From Whitmania pigra (lineage: Eukaryota > Annelida > Clitellata > Hirudinida > Haemopidae), in contig JAJTWR010000302.1 of assembly GCA_021613335.1 (NCBI GenBank), positions 668,501 to 732,500 of the forward strand: DNA of 64,000 bases, read 5' to 3'. Shown here one piece after another: positions 47,560-58,274 of this stretch. The notes below the pieces were generated by a model. The model ran no database searches and was not told where the DNA came from. It worked only from the letters and a program-made list of their open reading frames with translations. The position numbers were made by a program, and so were the translations under genes. Each line of letters starts with the position of its first letter. Positions within the stretch are counted from its first letter, which is position 1.

Positions 47560-47838
47560 CTGTGTAACTTTTTATTATTAACTTGATTTATGGCTTTAAC
47601 TTATTGGCTTTACGTTCGTTGCAGAGTTCACTCATGCATGGAAGACTGATCACATTAAATTAGAATATATGTAACAGGGGGACAGGAAGGAAGTCGTATT
47701 TATAGCCGTCCAATGACATTGGACATTCTGAGTTGAATTTGAATCGTAATTGCTTACAATTTAAATTATATATTGTTGTTATTATTATTATTATTATTCG
47801 TTGATTTATTGTATTAGATTTTTAATTATTAAAATAAT
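47560..47838 (+). promoter_or_regulatory. Upstream region of Kazal gene 1
   Basis: Contains TATTTATAG near 47698, a possible TATA element about 140 bases before the start codon, then a TTA array at 47776-47800. Assignment is tentative. Confidence 0.3.
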
Positions 47839-47926
47839 ATGAAGCTGTTTCTATTACTGACGATTGTCGTAATTGCCTTCATAGCTTCAAGTGAACAAAG
47901 TAAGTCGATTATTAATATTATCGTTA

Positions 47927-48004
<78 letters not shown>

Positions 48005-48741
48005 ATCATTTACTAAGTCACATTAAATTGTTGCAATTGCCACGGTTAGTTAAAAACTAATAATCATTGTAGACGACTTGCAATCTAACCTTGTGAAAGG
48101 GTCATTATTATTATTATAATAATATGATAATTAACCTAAACTTTGAGTTCTTACAATGGTGTGATAATTAATTTAAATTTCAAGTTATTATTATTATTAT
48201 TATTATATTATTATTATTAAATTAATTATAACCTCAGAACGGAATATCGACCGATTTGTTGAATAGTTAAATTACAGTTTGAGGTCATACAAGATGAGAA
48301 AAAAAATCTTTTAAAAGATATTTATTTTTCTTTTTGAACAGAGTACAAGAAATGTGACTGCCCATTGGAATACAGACCTGTTTGTGGGGCTGATCGTCAA
48401 ACATACATGAATTCTTGCTTTGCCAGATGCTAGTTAGAAATATTGGTTGATTATTTTATAACCGAAAATCAATCAAATGATATTTAATTAATTTGTTTAT
48501 CATACATCCTTGTTATTTTACTAGTTAATCACATAAAAAATTTTTTTAGCTGTATTTCAGGAAAATGTATTAATTTAAACGGAACATTAATAAATGTTTA
48601 TTTAAATAAATAAATTGGATTAACGTAATGGCATCATCATCATCGATGTTGTCGTCGTCATCATCATTATCATCACACCACTATCATCATCATTTTCGAA
48701 ACAGCAAAGTGAATGTGGTCAGTCAAGAAGAATGCTACTAA
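47839..48741 (+). CDS. Secreted single-domain Kazal protease inhibitor 1
   Basis: Predicted secreted inhibitor of serine proteases. Three exons join in phase: 47839-47899, 48342-48432, 48705-48741, giving 62 residues. Exon 1 is a signal peptide ([20 protein letters not shown]). The mature part has six Cys in a non-classical Kazal pattern: CDC, VCGAD, TYMNSC, ARC, then ten residues to the last Cys. This short C-x-C spacing is typical of leech inhibitors of the tryptase-inhibitor and bdellin kind. By Kazal rules the P1 residue is the Leu in [10 protein letters not shown], pointing to chymotrypsin-, elastase- or subtilisin-like targets rather than trypsin. Exon 3 was found because it alone restores the last Cys at the right spacing; without it the frame stops 1 base into the intron. 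AATAAA follows at 48765-48770. Confidence 0.9.
47930..48002. repeat. (TTA)n array
   Basis: Pure TTA triplets in intron 1 of Kazal gene 1. Confidence 0.96.
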
Positions 48742-48764
48742 GAGATGAATTACGTTTCGAAGAA

Positions 48765-48770
48765 AATAAA
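48765..48770 (+). terminator. Kazal gene 1 polyadenylation signal
   Basis: AATAAA 24 bases after the stop codon. Confidence 0.75.
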
Positions 48771-49033
48771 ACATTTTATATAATAAAACATATAACTTTA
48801 TTGACACATTAATGCATAATGCATTTCAATCAGTAAAATGAATCGATCCGATGAATGGATATTTTTGAATTGTTGGTTGATCGGCCAATCAGAGCAGACA
48901 CATTTTTTTTTAAATAAAAAATTTGGAAATCATGTAGCAACAGTTTACCTTGATGCCATTGTCTTGAGTTTTTAATTAAGCATTCTATGAACTTTTTCCA
49001 AACAAATAAAAATCCGAAAAATAATAAATACTA

Positions 49034-49160
49034 ACTTAAACTTAGCCTAAATTACTGGTCGTAATAACTGTGTTTCATAAATTAATTTGAATCTAAAATA
49101 ATGGTGATAGTAATAATAATAATAATAATAATGATAATAATAATAATAATAATAATAATA

Positions 49161-49234
<74 letters not shown>

Positions 49235-49290
49235 GCAATAATAACAAAAATAATAATAATAATAATAACCATAATAATAATCAAGTTGTT
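49034..49290 (+). repeat. Dispersed repeat with (TAA)n tail, copy 1
   Basis: About 75 bases (CTTAGCCTAAATTACTGGTC, GTAATAACTGTGTTTCATAA, ATTAATTTGAATCTAAAA) followed by GGTGATAGTAATAAT and a 170-base TAA array. The same unit with the same junction occurs inverted at 58000-58437. Confidence 0.9.
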
Positions 49291-50607
49291 TAAACTGTAG
49301 TCCGTCCAATAGAGATCATAAGATTCAGATCGCAAGGCTATTGTATTATGTTGCCTTATGTTATGGACTTATTTATTTATTTATTTTTTAGCTAAATTAA
49401 TTAAATTGTCTCTCTGACAGATGGCACCCTTCGCCAGACTTGAATTTACGACGCACAAGTATTCGTTATGAGCAATTTCAAATGTTAATAAAACAAATCA
49501 ATTTTAATTGAAAAACAAATTCTAAATTTAAATTACAATTAAATACAATTTAAATTATTTTAAGTATAATTTATTCATCTAAATTGTCACTGGTGAAGGA
49601 AATATGGAGATGCTAAGGTATTCAACATTGTCAGCAAGTGAAACAGGTATTACTGAATACGAATATTTCAATCTTCAATAAATTGGTCAGTTCTTAAAGT
49701 GGCATTCCTGGTTGATTGAAAAAAGGTTGACACAACAGGTTGATTGAAATCAACTGATGCAGTGTGAAGCAGGTTGAAACCGATTGAAAAAGAAACCGGG
49801 TTGATTGAAATCAACTGATGAAGTTTGAAGCAGGTTGAACTTTATCGTTGTTACTTTTATTTATTTGTTTTTTTTTTATTTAAATTTTATTATTATTTCA
49901 GTCAAATAATTTTAAACGCCATTTTATTCAAAGGTTATTCGTAAACATACATATTTTTACGTCTCAAGTAGAGCCACCAGCATGATGATCATCATCAAGA
50001 CGTGAGGTCAGCTGGCGACGATGATGATGATGATGATGATGATGATGACGATGATGATGGTGACGGTGGTATGGTGATGGTGATAATGATGATGAATATA
50101 TGTGTCTATTTTTAATTATATGTAGTAATGATGAAGACTTTGACGACTATCCAAATCGCAGTCGAGCCTAGCGTTTACATGCCAATTATATATGATCTGC
50201 CAATTATATTTATATGTTTCATTTTATTAATTTAATTCATAATATTCAATCAATTCATTTCTTTATTATGTTTATTTAAATTACATGCTCGAATTTATTT
50301 GAAACAAATTGATTCTTTTTAAATTAACTTTTAACCAAATTTTTATGTCTTGTTTAGAACTTGTTCAATTCCACTGACAGTTTGTCCCATCTTTCTAAGT
50401 GTTTGGACTCGAGGATCTGAAGAAGTGCCGTTGAGAAGAAGGACCAGGATAAAGGACTGTAACACCTCTAAATGATTTTAATTTATTAATCAATTAATAT
50501 TTTTCTAACATTTAAAACATGTTTGCGTAATACTTTATCAATTAAAAAATTAATTAATTATATAAAACATTACTTAATTAAAGTAATGTCCCATCTTTCT
50601 AAGTGCT

Positions 50608-53205
50608 TTGATTATAAAAAACATTACGTATCATCAGGTTCAAGTACCTCCGGATTATTCCCACATTGAAATTGTTTGTATAGACTCAAGAATTGGCTCT
50701 CAAAACCACCGCTTTATTGGTTACTATCGGAGTGGAGGATTCGATCTGGCGGCTGAACAATATGCTACAGACAGCATTAAATGCTTGAGGCATCTCTGTT
50801 TAAGTGATCACAAGCTTTGTCTTATGGGAGACTTTAACCTTCCTGAGCTCAACTGGGAATTTACATCGGCTCCTAATAACTCTATCTACAGGATATTTTT
50901 GGAGTTTTTCAACGACCTCGGCCTTCACCAATTTGTCAACTCTCCAACACGAAATAACAACATTCTCGACCTGATCTTGTCTAATGACCCACTACTGATT
51001 TCAACGATAGAAGTAACTTGCCCACTTGCCTCGTCAGACCACAACATCATCACTTTCCGCCTGAATGGTACAACTCCACATACGAATATATCATCGCATG
51101 GCTACTATGACTTTAATAGGGCGGACTACATTAGCCTGAACAACTTCATATTCGCGATCGATTGGATTCAGACTTTTCAGAGATGCTTATCAGTTGAAGA
51201 GTGTTGGACAAATTTCATGCTATGTCTGAAAGAGGGCATCAAACTGCATGTTCCCTTTGTCTTCAAGGGCTCTGGAAATATCAGAAAAGTTCCACATGAA
51301 ACCTTACTTCTGAAAAAGCTTTACAAAATCAAACTCAAATACTGGCGCGAGTGGAAATCTAGTCCTGATCTTCAAAGAAAAATCAAATATACTAAGTTTT
51401 CAGAAAAATGCAGCAACCAACTTGCGGCATATCGGGCCAAGGAGGAAATGAATCTCATTAGCAAGAATAATTTAGGCAGCTTCTACAGATATGTTAAAAA
51501 CAAGCTGTTTTGTCACTCATCGATTGGAGAAATAACAAAACAGGATGGAAGTATGACTTCAAATTCATTGGAAATAGCTGACACATTCAACACCTATTTC
51601 TCTAGCGTTTTTACAGCTGATGATGGAACTACATACGACCTCACTCGACGTTCTACCAAAATCTTGGATACAGTCCTAATCACTCATGATGCTGTCTTAC
51701 AGACTTTGATACAGCTGGAACGTTCTTGCTCACAAGGCCCCGACCACATTCCTAATATTTTGTTAAAAAGCTGTGCTTTTAGTTTGTCATACCCACTCCA
51801 TCATATCTTTAATCTCTCCCTTAATAGCGGACTTATACCCACAATCTGGAAAACAGCTCATGTCATTCCCATTCACAAGAAAGGTCCAACATCTAGCCCC
51901 TCGAACTACAGACCAATCTCATTGACATGTACCTGCTGTCGAGTCCTGGAGAAAATAATTAACAAAACGATTCTACATCATTTAATTTCTCTGGACTTAA
52001 TATCTCCTCAACAACATGGATTCAGACCATTAAAATCGACCACCACAAATTTGCTGGAGTGTGTTTATGACTGGACCACTTCACAGCAACAACATCAGCA
52101 AACAGATGTAATCTACTTCGACTTTCAAAAAGCCTTTGATTCTGTATCTCATCCGAAATTACTGAACAAAATTAAATCGTATGGTATTACTGGAAACTTG
52201 TATCAGTGGCTTTCCGATTTTCTGTATCAAAGAAAACAACATGTCCTCATAAATGGCTCAATATCCAGTTCGATTGACGTTACAAGTGGTGTGCCACAGG
52301 GAAGTGTTTTGGGCCCTACTTTGTTTCTAATCTACATCAATGACATAGTTGACTCCCTACCTAAGGATATCACAATTAAACTATTTGCCGATGATATTAA
52401 ACTTTACAAATCTCTGCCAATGGAAGATTCTGATCTTCAGAGAGGCATCGACTCACTCACTACATGGAGCAGGAAATGGCAGCTAAACCTAGCCAAGGAA
52501 AAATGCTTTAATTGCTCAATTAAAACCAGTTCCAGGAATAGACCCTGCCCACAACAATACTACATCGACGATATCCTGCTCACCACTGTTGATCAAACCA
52601 GAGATCTTGGTGTCATCATAGACTCTGACTTAAAATTCCGGCTTCACATTGACAGCATCACACACAAAGCTGCAGTCCGTTCAAGACTGATTCTCAAATC
52701 ATTCACCTCCAGGGACAAGAATCTTCTCACCAAAGCTTTCTGCGTATATGTCAGACCAATCCTAGAGTACAGCAGTCAGGTCTGGAACCCTCACCATAAA
52801 TACCTGATCGAGAACATTGAAAACATCCAAAAGAAATTTACCAAGGCCATCCCTGCTGTCGGACAGCTAAAGTACCATGACCGGCTCAAGGCTCTACAAC
52901 TTAAATCGCTTGAACATCGCCGTTTAATAGCTGACCTCTGCTTATTATACAGAATCATCAATAATTTAACATCAACTCACCTTAAAAACCATATTCATTT
53001 TACAAGCTACTCATCCACTAGAGGTCATCAATTTAAACTAAGGTCATATTTTTGTGCAATAGACAACACCAAATATTTTTTCACAAATCGAATTATTAAC
53101 ATTTGGAATAAAATACCTAATAGCTTAGTTTCAGCTAGTACCTATAGTCGCTTCACCTCCCTTCTCAATGAATATGACTTGTCTCCTTTTCTCGTTTACT
53201 ACTGA
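50608..53205 (+). CDS. Non-LTR retrotransposon pol: partial endonuclease plus reverse transcriptase
   Basis: Intact 865-codon frame of a LINE-type element. The C-terminal half of an apurinic-like endonuclease is present: MGDFNLPELNW (Asp75) and SSDHNIITF (Asp144). The N-terminal endonuclease part with its catalytic Glu is missing, so the copy is 5'-truncated and has no ORF1. Reverse transcriptase motifs follow: NYRPISL (about 433), QQHGFRPLKSTT, IYFDFQKAFDS (Asp505), SGVPQGSVLGP, and the active site FADDIKLY (Asp595, Asp596). The tail has SRLILKSF and SQVWNP, typical of the Jockey/CR1 assemblage. No frameshift over 2.6 kb suggests a young insertion. The start given is just the first Met in an open frame. 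Confidence 0.96.
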   Translation: MIIKNITYHQVQVPPDYSHIEIVCIDSRIGSQNHRFIGYYRSGGFDLAAEQYATDSIKCLRHLCLSDHKLCLMGDFNLPELNWEFTSAPNNSIYRIFLEFFNDLGLHQFVNSPTRNNNILDLILSNDPLLISTIEVTCPLASSDHNIITFRLNGTTPHTNISSHGYYDFNRADYISLNNFIFAIDWIQTFQRCLSVEECWTNFMLCLKEGIKLHVPFVFKGSGNIRKVPHETLLLKKLYKIKLKYWREWKSSPDLQRKIKYTKFSEKCSNQLAAYRAKEEMNLISKNNLGSFYRYVKNKLFCHSSIGEITKQDGSMTSNSLEIADTFNTYFSSVFTADDGTTYDLTRRSTKILDTVLITHDAVLQTLIQLERSCSQGPDHIPNILLKSCAFSLSYPLHHIFNLSLNSGLIPTIWKTAHVIPIHKKGPTSSPSNYRPISLTCTCCRVLEKIINKTILHHLISLDLISPQQHGFRPLKSTTTNLLECVYDWTTSQQQHQQTDVIYFDFQKAFDSVSHPKLLNKIKSYGITGNLYQWLSDFLYQRKQHVLINGSISSSIDVTSGVPQGSVLGPTLFLIYINDIVDSLPKDITIKLFADDIKLYKSLPMEDSDLQRGIDSLTTWSRKWQLNLAKEKCFNCSIKTSSRNRPCPQQYYIDDILLTTVDQTRDLGVIIDSDLKFRLHIDSITHKAAVRSRLILKSFTSRDKNLLTKAFCVYVRPILEYSSQVWNPHHKYLIENIENIQKKFTKAIPAVGQLKYHDRLKALQLKSLEHRRLIADLCLLYRIINNLTSTHLKNHIHFTSYSSTRGHQFKLRSYFCAIDNTKYFFTNRIINIWNKIPNSLVSASTYSRFTSLLNEYDLSPFLVYY

Positions 53206-53248
53206 TTGAACCTCTCGTTAATTTTCATCATTGCTTTGCTGTTTGATA

Positions 53249-53282
53249 GTGGGCAGGTAAGAGGCTTCGGTCCTCTACCCAC
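53249..53282 (+). other. Retrotransposon 3'-terminal stem-loop
   Basis: GTGGG pairs with CCCAC and AGAGG with CCTCT around a CTTCGGT loop, directly before the A-rich tail. This fits an RNA signal recognised by the element's own reverse transcriptase. Confidence 0.6.
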
Positions 53283-53618
53283 TTAATAAAAATTAAAAAA
53301 AAAAAATTAATTAATTTAATTTTGTAATAATTTAATTTGACAGGTTTTTAGGAGGCTGTAGAATGGAAGCAATAAGAAATAATTGTGAATTATTTATTCA
53401 AATAATAATAAACTATGAAATAAAAACTTTAGAATCATCATAAAATCATCTTTTATTATTATTGGAAAAAGACCCAGGTAACTGAGCAAATTGTTTATTC
53501 AATTTATTCATTCAATTTATTCATTCAATTTATTTATTCAAATCATCGAAAACGAATTAATTTCTCGTAAATTGTTCAAAGAATTAGCAGCGTAGGATGG
53601 CTCCAATGGACTGTTCTT

Positions 53619-53774
53619 TTAATAGCGTCCTTTGTGAGGTTCCATGGGATTGTTGTCATAGTTCCACGGTGTCATGTGCTCATGGCAAGGTCCAGGATAT
53701 TTAACTTGAGCCCCTCTAATAACATGGTGATGACGATAATAATAATAATGATGATGATGATAATAATAATAATG

Positions 53775-53811
<37 letters not shown>

Positions 53812-54524
53812 TAATAATAATAATAATAATTATAATAATTATAATAATTAATTATAATAATTAATTATAATTATAATAATTATAATAATTAATTATAATA
53901 ATTATTATTAGTAATAATAATAATAACAACAATAATAATGATAATAACCTGCTATTACTAATAAATTCACTTCACTGACTTGCAATTGGCCCGGCATGGA
54001 TTGTCATGAGTCTTTCCGTCTGTTCCGCAAACGGGGTTCACATCGAAGGGGCAGCAACAGAGGTTACGAGCTTTATCATCACCGGGACCATTCAACAGTC
54101 CTGTGACAAGTAGACATAAATTATGTTAATTATTGTTTTTAACGACAAAATCAAGAATTCACTCCTCGTGAATTGTTACCATTGAGGTCGAGATCTACAT
54201 CCGCTTTAACATCATCCAACAGTCCTGTGATTAGAAGTAGACATAAATTATGTTAATTATTGTTTTTAACGACAAAATCAAGAATTCACTGTTCGCGTTC
54301 TATTTAAAGTCGCAAAAATATTAAAATATTATGCAACGTCTTATAAATATTTAAATTATGTGATATTTATGTCTCTTAAATTAGTTAACTAACGTTTAGA
54401 AAATATTTAAAGCTATTTAATTTATGACCCTTTAAAACGCCAAGAAAAACTCAATCCTCGCAATACCTTGTTTGGTGACCACAGCCAGTCCCAGGATAAA
54501 AAGACAGTACAGTATGTTCGACAT
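53619..54524 (-). CDS. Secreted single-domain Kazal protease inhibitor 2
   Basis: Four exons join in phase on the minus strand: 54524-54467, 54224-54180, 54100-53980, 53715-53619, giving 106 residues. Exon 1 is a signal peptide (MSNILYCLFILGLAVVTKQ). Exons 2 and 3 both begin with GLL and are a tandem duplication. The Kazal domain reads LCCCPFDVNPVCGTDGKTH, NPC, ANC, then ten residues to PC, the same non-classical spacing as Kazal 1. There are three adjacent Cys at the front, hence seven in the domain, an odd number. P1 by position is Phe, suggesting chymotrypsin-like targets. A 24-residue tail rich in His, Asn and Pro follows. Without exon 4 the frame stops just past the exon 3 donor; exon 4 restores the last Cys. 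AATAAA signals lie near 53530 on this strand. Confidence 0.88.
53730..53950. repeat. (AAT)n with TAATTATAATTA fold-backs
   Basis: AAT/GAT array in intron 3 of Kazal gene 2, partly self-complementary. Confidence 0.92.
54085..54290. repeat. 127-bp exon-plus-intron tandem duplication
   Basis: CAACAGTCCTGTGA, TAGACATAAATTATGTTAAT and GACAAAATCAAGAATTCACT recur 127 bases apart, covering the start of exons 2 and 3 of Kazal gene 2 and their upstream introns. Confidence 0.95.
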
Positions 54525-56264
54525 CTTAACAAGACAAACTGAAAGTCAAATTAGTTAAAAATAACTAATAAATAACAATTAAGAGCTGAATATTAAAATA
54601 ACCAATAATAAATAATAGAGTAGCTCAATAAATAATGATAAAGAGTAATAATAATAATATAAATAGTAATATAAATATTAATTAGCAATACTGAATAGAA
54701 TAGTAGTTCAATTATTAATAAATAATAAAACGTTTAAATAATTAATAATGAAAACTAGAATAATATCTTGTCCACTGTATGTAAATGTTTCCTAACAAGA
54801 TCTTATAGCAAGAAGTTAATTGATCATAGCAACCTTTGACCTTTCGAAAGTGTTAACCAATCGAATGGATAATTCTACCATCCCTGCCGTAAATATATAC
54901 TTTCAAAATTGCCTGCTTTGAGCTAATCAATCATTTTAAATCATTATTAATCATTATTAATCATTTTTAATCATTTTTAAACAATATTAATCATTTTTAA
55001 TCATTTTTAATGATGCAAAAAGTCGACTTTGTGTCAGCGGTTTTATTGATTATCTTGTCTCATGGTGTTTGGGAATGAATATTTGGACATATTTTTACTG
55101 TTTTATTTTTATAATATTTTATTTTTATGAGAAAATGTACGCTCATTAATTTTTTTTACAGCTGCCGCATTTAATACCGATACTATAAATAATTATTGAA
55201 TTAAACATTTAATTTTAAACTCGATTATTTTGTTTAAAATTATAATTTATTGTAAATGAAATGTAACATGGTCCATACTTAATAGGTTGTTATAAATACA
55301 ATTACAAATATTAATAATTGTAAATATTATTATACTATTATATATTGTAAATTAATTTGATATTTAAACTTACATGATAACTTGAATTATCGTAACCAAA
55401 ATTATTTTTATTTTTTAAAACCTAACAGTTCACATGTAAAATTATTCTGATGGAATATTTTTATTTTATCTTAAGTTGTAGTTCAAATAATATTGAAACT
55501 TTTAATATAAACATATATATAATATTATAATTATTATTATTACTTATTATTAGATGCAGCATCATAACATTTTTAAACAGGACTTCATCTGAAGTGAAAA
55601 TGCTAGTTATTAAAATTTTGCAAACAAAATTTGAACCCCAGTTTCATAGCGTCCTAGCGTATGTGAATAGAATGCATAGAATATTATAGATTGAGTGCAC
55701 AATTTAATTTGTGAAATTATTGAATAAGTATCGATTAGATTGCTGTAAATTTTCCCCAGATTTTCGAAGATAGTTGTCAGTTGTATGAAAATTGTTAGAC
55801 TTTCTGCTCTTGCTACAGGTTATGGTATGTTTTTAATTTATTTATTTATTAAACCGATGATATGAAGTTTTACATGTATTACGTATTATAAATATTTATT
55901 ATAACATTATTAAAGCTGTCGTATATTAACCACTAATTGTTATTCGATATTTCTCAGATTTTTCACTAAAATTTCATTTAAAATGAATTTCTCATGCATT
56001 GGTTTAGCTATGGAGACGTTTAATGGAGACAAACAGTGAACAATCGACATTGTTCTGAGTGGTTGAAACTGGAATGGCTAGCTAGCTGGCTTTACTTATC
56101 TAGAGGCAGATTGTAGCTGGTCAGTCGAAGTGTTATTCTATAGTCGCTTTTGTTGTGTTCCACTAATAAGCTAATCAACTTAATCTTATAAGTATGACTT
56201 ATTTCACTGAAAAATGCATGTGTTGATGTCACGTACCCTAACCTAACACACAGTTATCAGAAAA
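54525..56264. other. Intergenic region between divergent secreted genes
   Basis: 1.74 kb, strongly AT-rich. AATCATTATTAATCATT repeats at 54930-55010. An ATG at 55788 opens a short hydrophobic frame (MKIVRLSALAT) followed by GTTATG, but no second exon was found. Confidence 0.5.
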
Positions 56265-58084
56265 ATGGTAAGTAATTGTATAATTTTTCTTATTCGGTAA
56301 AGCTGATGATCGCTCAGTTATTCCAGAGGCTGTTAATATAACAGTTAAGAAATTTTAATAACTTCGTTATTAATAATTTTCTAGAATAACCTTCTTATTA
56401 ATATTCACAATAACTTCATTAATAATAATAAAAATAATCATAAATTGTTATATTTCTTAATCGAAATTTCCATATTGTCAGAGTTTCTGGACGGCACCAG
56501 TCTTGTTGTTAGCAGTCTCCGTTCTTCAATTGATTTCAGCTGAAAATATAGAAGGTATTTACAGTGACCTTGTTATAATAATTGTTATTATTGATATTAT
56601 TATTTTAATATTTAGTATGTTTAATATAATATATATTTAATATATATCTGTTAAGATATACTTTTATAAAATAACTACTTATAATAATAATAATAATAAT
56701 AATAATAATTTAAAATTGTAGCAAAAACAAGATGGATATACAAAATCGATTGGAGCGACAACAACACAAGATCATTACCTGATTCCATCCAAATCGGCAT
56801 TGAACTTGATAGAGGTAAAGTAACTTTGAACCTAGTTCGGCGACCCACTTTGTCAAACAAGTTACCCTTGGTGGTGACCCAGTTAGAAGGTCAAAGGTCG
56901 GTTTGGAATCCCTCTGGCGACGAGGTAAGACTATTCGAATTTGTAATGTTGGAGAGTTTAGGAGGTTCGGAGTTGATTCAAAATTGATCGAAAATTTGAT
57001 TTTGCTTAAAAATAAATTTTTTTTAAATAATACTTTTAGCCATTTGTTAAATTAATTTTCTTGAACAAATGTGAAACTTAAAAGTACAAAAAGTAATTTG
57101 ACATGCCTAGCCCACGGGCATCTACAGGGACCCTTCAACTGATGCTTGTGCCACTGTGGTCATCAGGGAGGTGAACAGGGTCAAAGAAGTTCTATACGTG
57201 GGTCATCTCCATTAATGTTGTTAAAAAATAAATAAGTATAACATAAATAGAGCGATTAACACAAACTCTTTATCAGTCAGTTTATAAATCCTAACTCATA
57301 CAATCTTTAAATATATTATCTTTATACTATTTTATACTTAATCTTTATACTATTGTATAAAAATTGAAGAAAATAACGATGTATTTATTCGACTTGGAAT
57401 TCTTCAAAGCACAGATTATAGTAACAATGTTGTTTATATTACTTTTACAAACAGTAATAAATAAATAAATAAATAAATAAATGAATTAATAAAAGAATGA
57501 ATGATTGAATGGATGAGTTGGACGGATGGATGGATGGATTGATGGATGGATGAATGAATGAGTGAATAATTAAATTTTTAAATCAATAAATCATCTAATT
57601 CGACTCATCAGATGATGACATTCACTCACGGAAATAACTCATTCTCCTTGGAACCTGTCTTCAAAGAAGATCCATCTTTGGATAAATTGGAGTTTCAACA
57701 ACGCAACAACAACTTTCACAACAACTTTCACAACAACAACAACAAATTTCTCATCAACATTGATGGCAGACTTCATTCAATTGTTGAAAGGCCAGTAACA
57801 ACAAAATCGACTCTGAAAGTTCAATTGGACAAAGGTAGGAATTACCACATTACCTGCATTAACCAATTGCATTGTAATTAATTTGCATCCAGTAGAAAAT
57901 TTAAGGGGTTAGGGAAGGTTGATATGCCTGTCTGTAACTTTGGAGCGATTCAATTTAGCGCCATTCACGCTTCAGAGTTCCTCGGATGTACCGTTCATAA
58001 TATTATTATTAATATTAATATTATTATTATTATTATTATTATATTATTATTATTATTATTATTATTATATTATTATTATTATTA

Positions 58085-58136
<52 letters not shown>

Positions 58137-58144
58137 TATTATTA

Positions 58145-58229
<85 letters not shown>

Positions 58230-58233
58230 GTTA

Positions 58234-58274
<41 letters not shown>

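Larger units (their letters stand above)
48742..50586. other. Intergenic region, Kazal 1 to retrotransposon
   Basis: No gene recognised. Holds a dispersed repeat with (TAA)n tail (49034-49290). Also holds a 61-base-spaced duplication built on GGTTGATTGAAATCAACTGA (about 49735-49840) and a GAT array (50017-50095). Confidence 0.7.
50587..53307 (+). mobile_element. 5'-truncated LINE (Jockey/CR1-like) with 3' hairpin and A-rich tail
   Basis: Extends from near a repeated GTCCCATCTTTCTAAGTG motif through the pol frame to an A-rich tail at 53285-53307. The 3' UTR is only about 80 bases and has a stem-loop at 53249-53282. The 5' boundary is uncertain and no clean target-site duplication was found. 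Confidence 0.8.

Noticed and set aside
48342..48424. Kazal 1 ending at the in-frame stop just past exon 2
   Set aside because: That product would lack the sixth Cys; a phase-matched exon at 48705 restores it at the expected spacing.
53960..54100. Kazal 2 ending at the stop after KSVK
   Set aside because: The reading crosses a good splice donor (GTCAGT) and again lacks the last Cys; exon 53715-53619 supplies it.
55788..55821. Possible signal-peptide exon MKIVRLSALAT followed by GTTATG
   Set aside because: No in-phase second exon could be found, so a gene could not be supported.
57612..57881. Exon 57612-57834 as a single-exon gene of 89 codons
   Set aside because: It is preceded by a CATCAG acceptor, is in phase with upstream exons, and the extension past 57834 reads through a GTAGGA donor.
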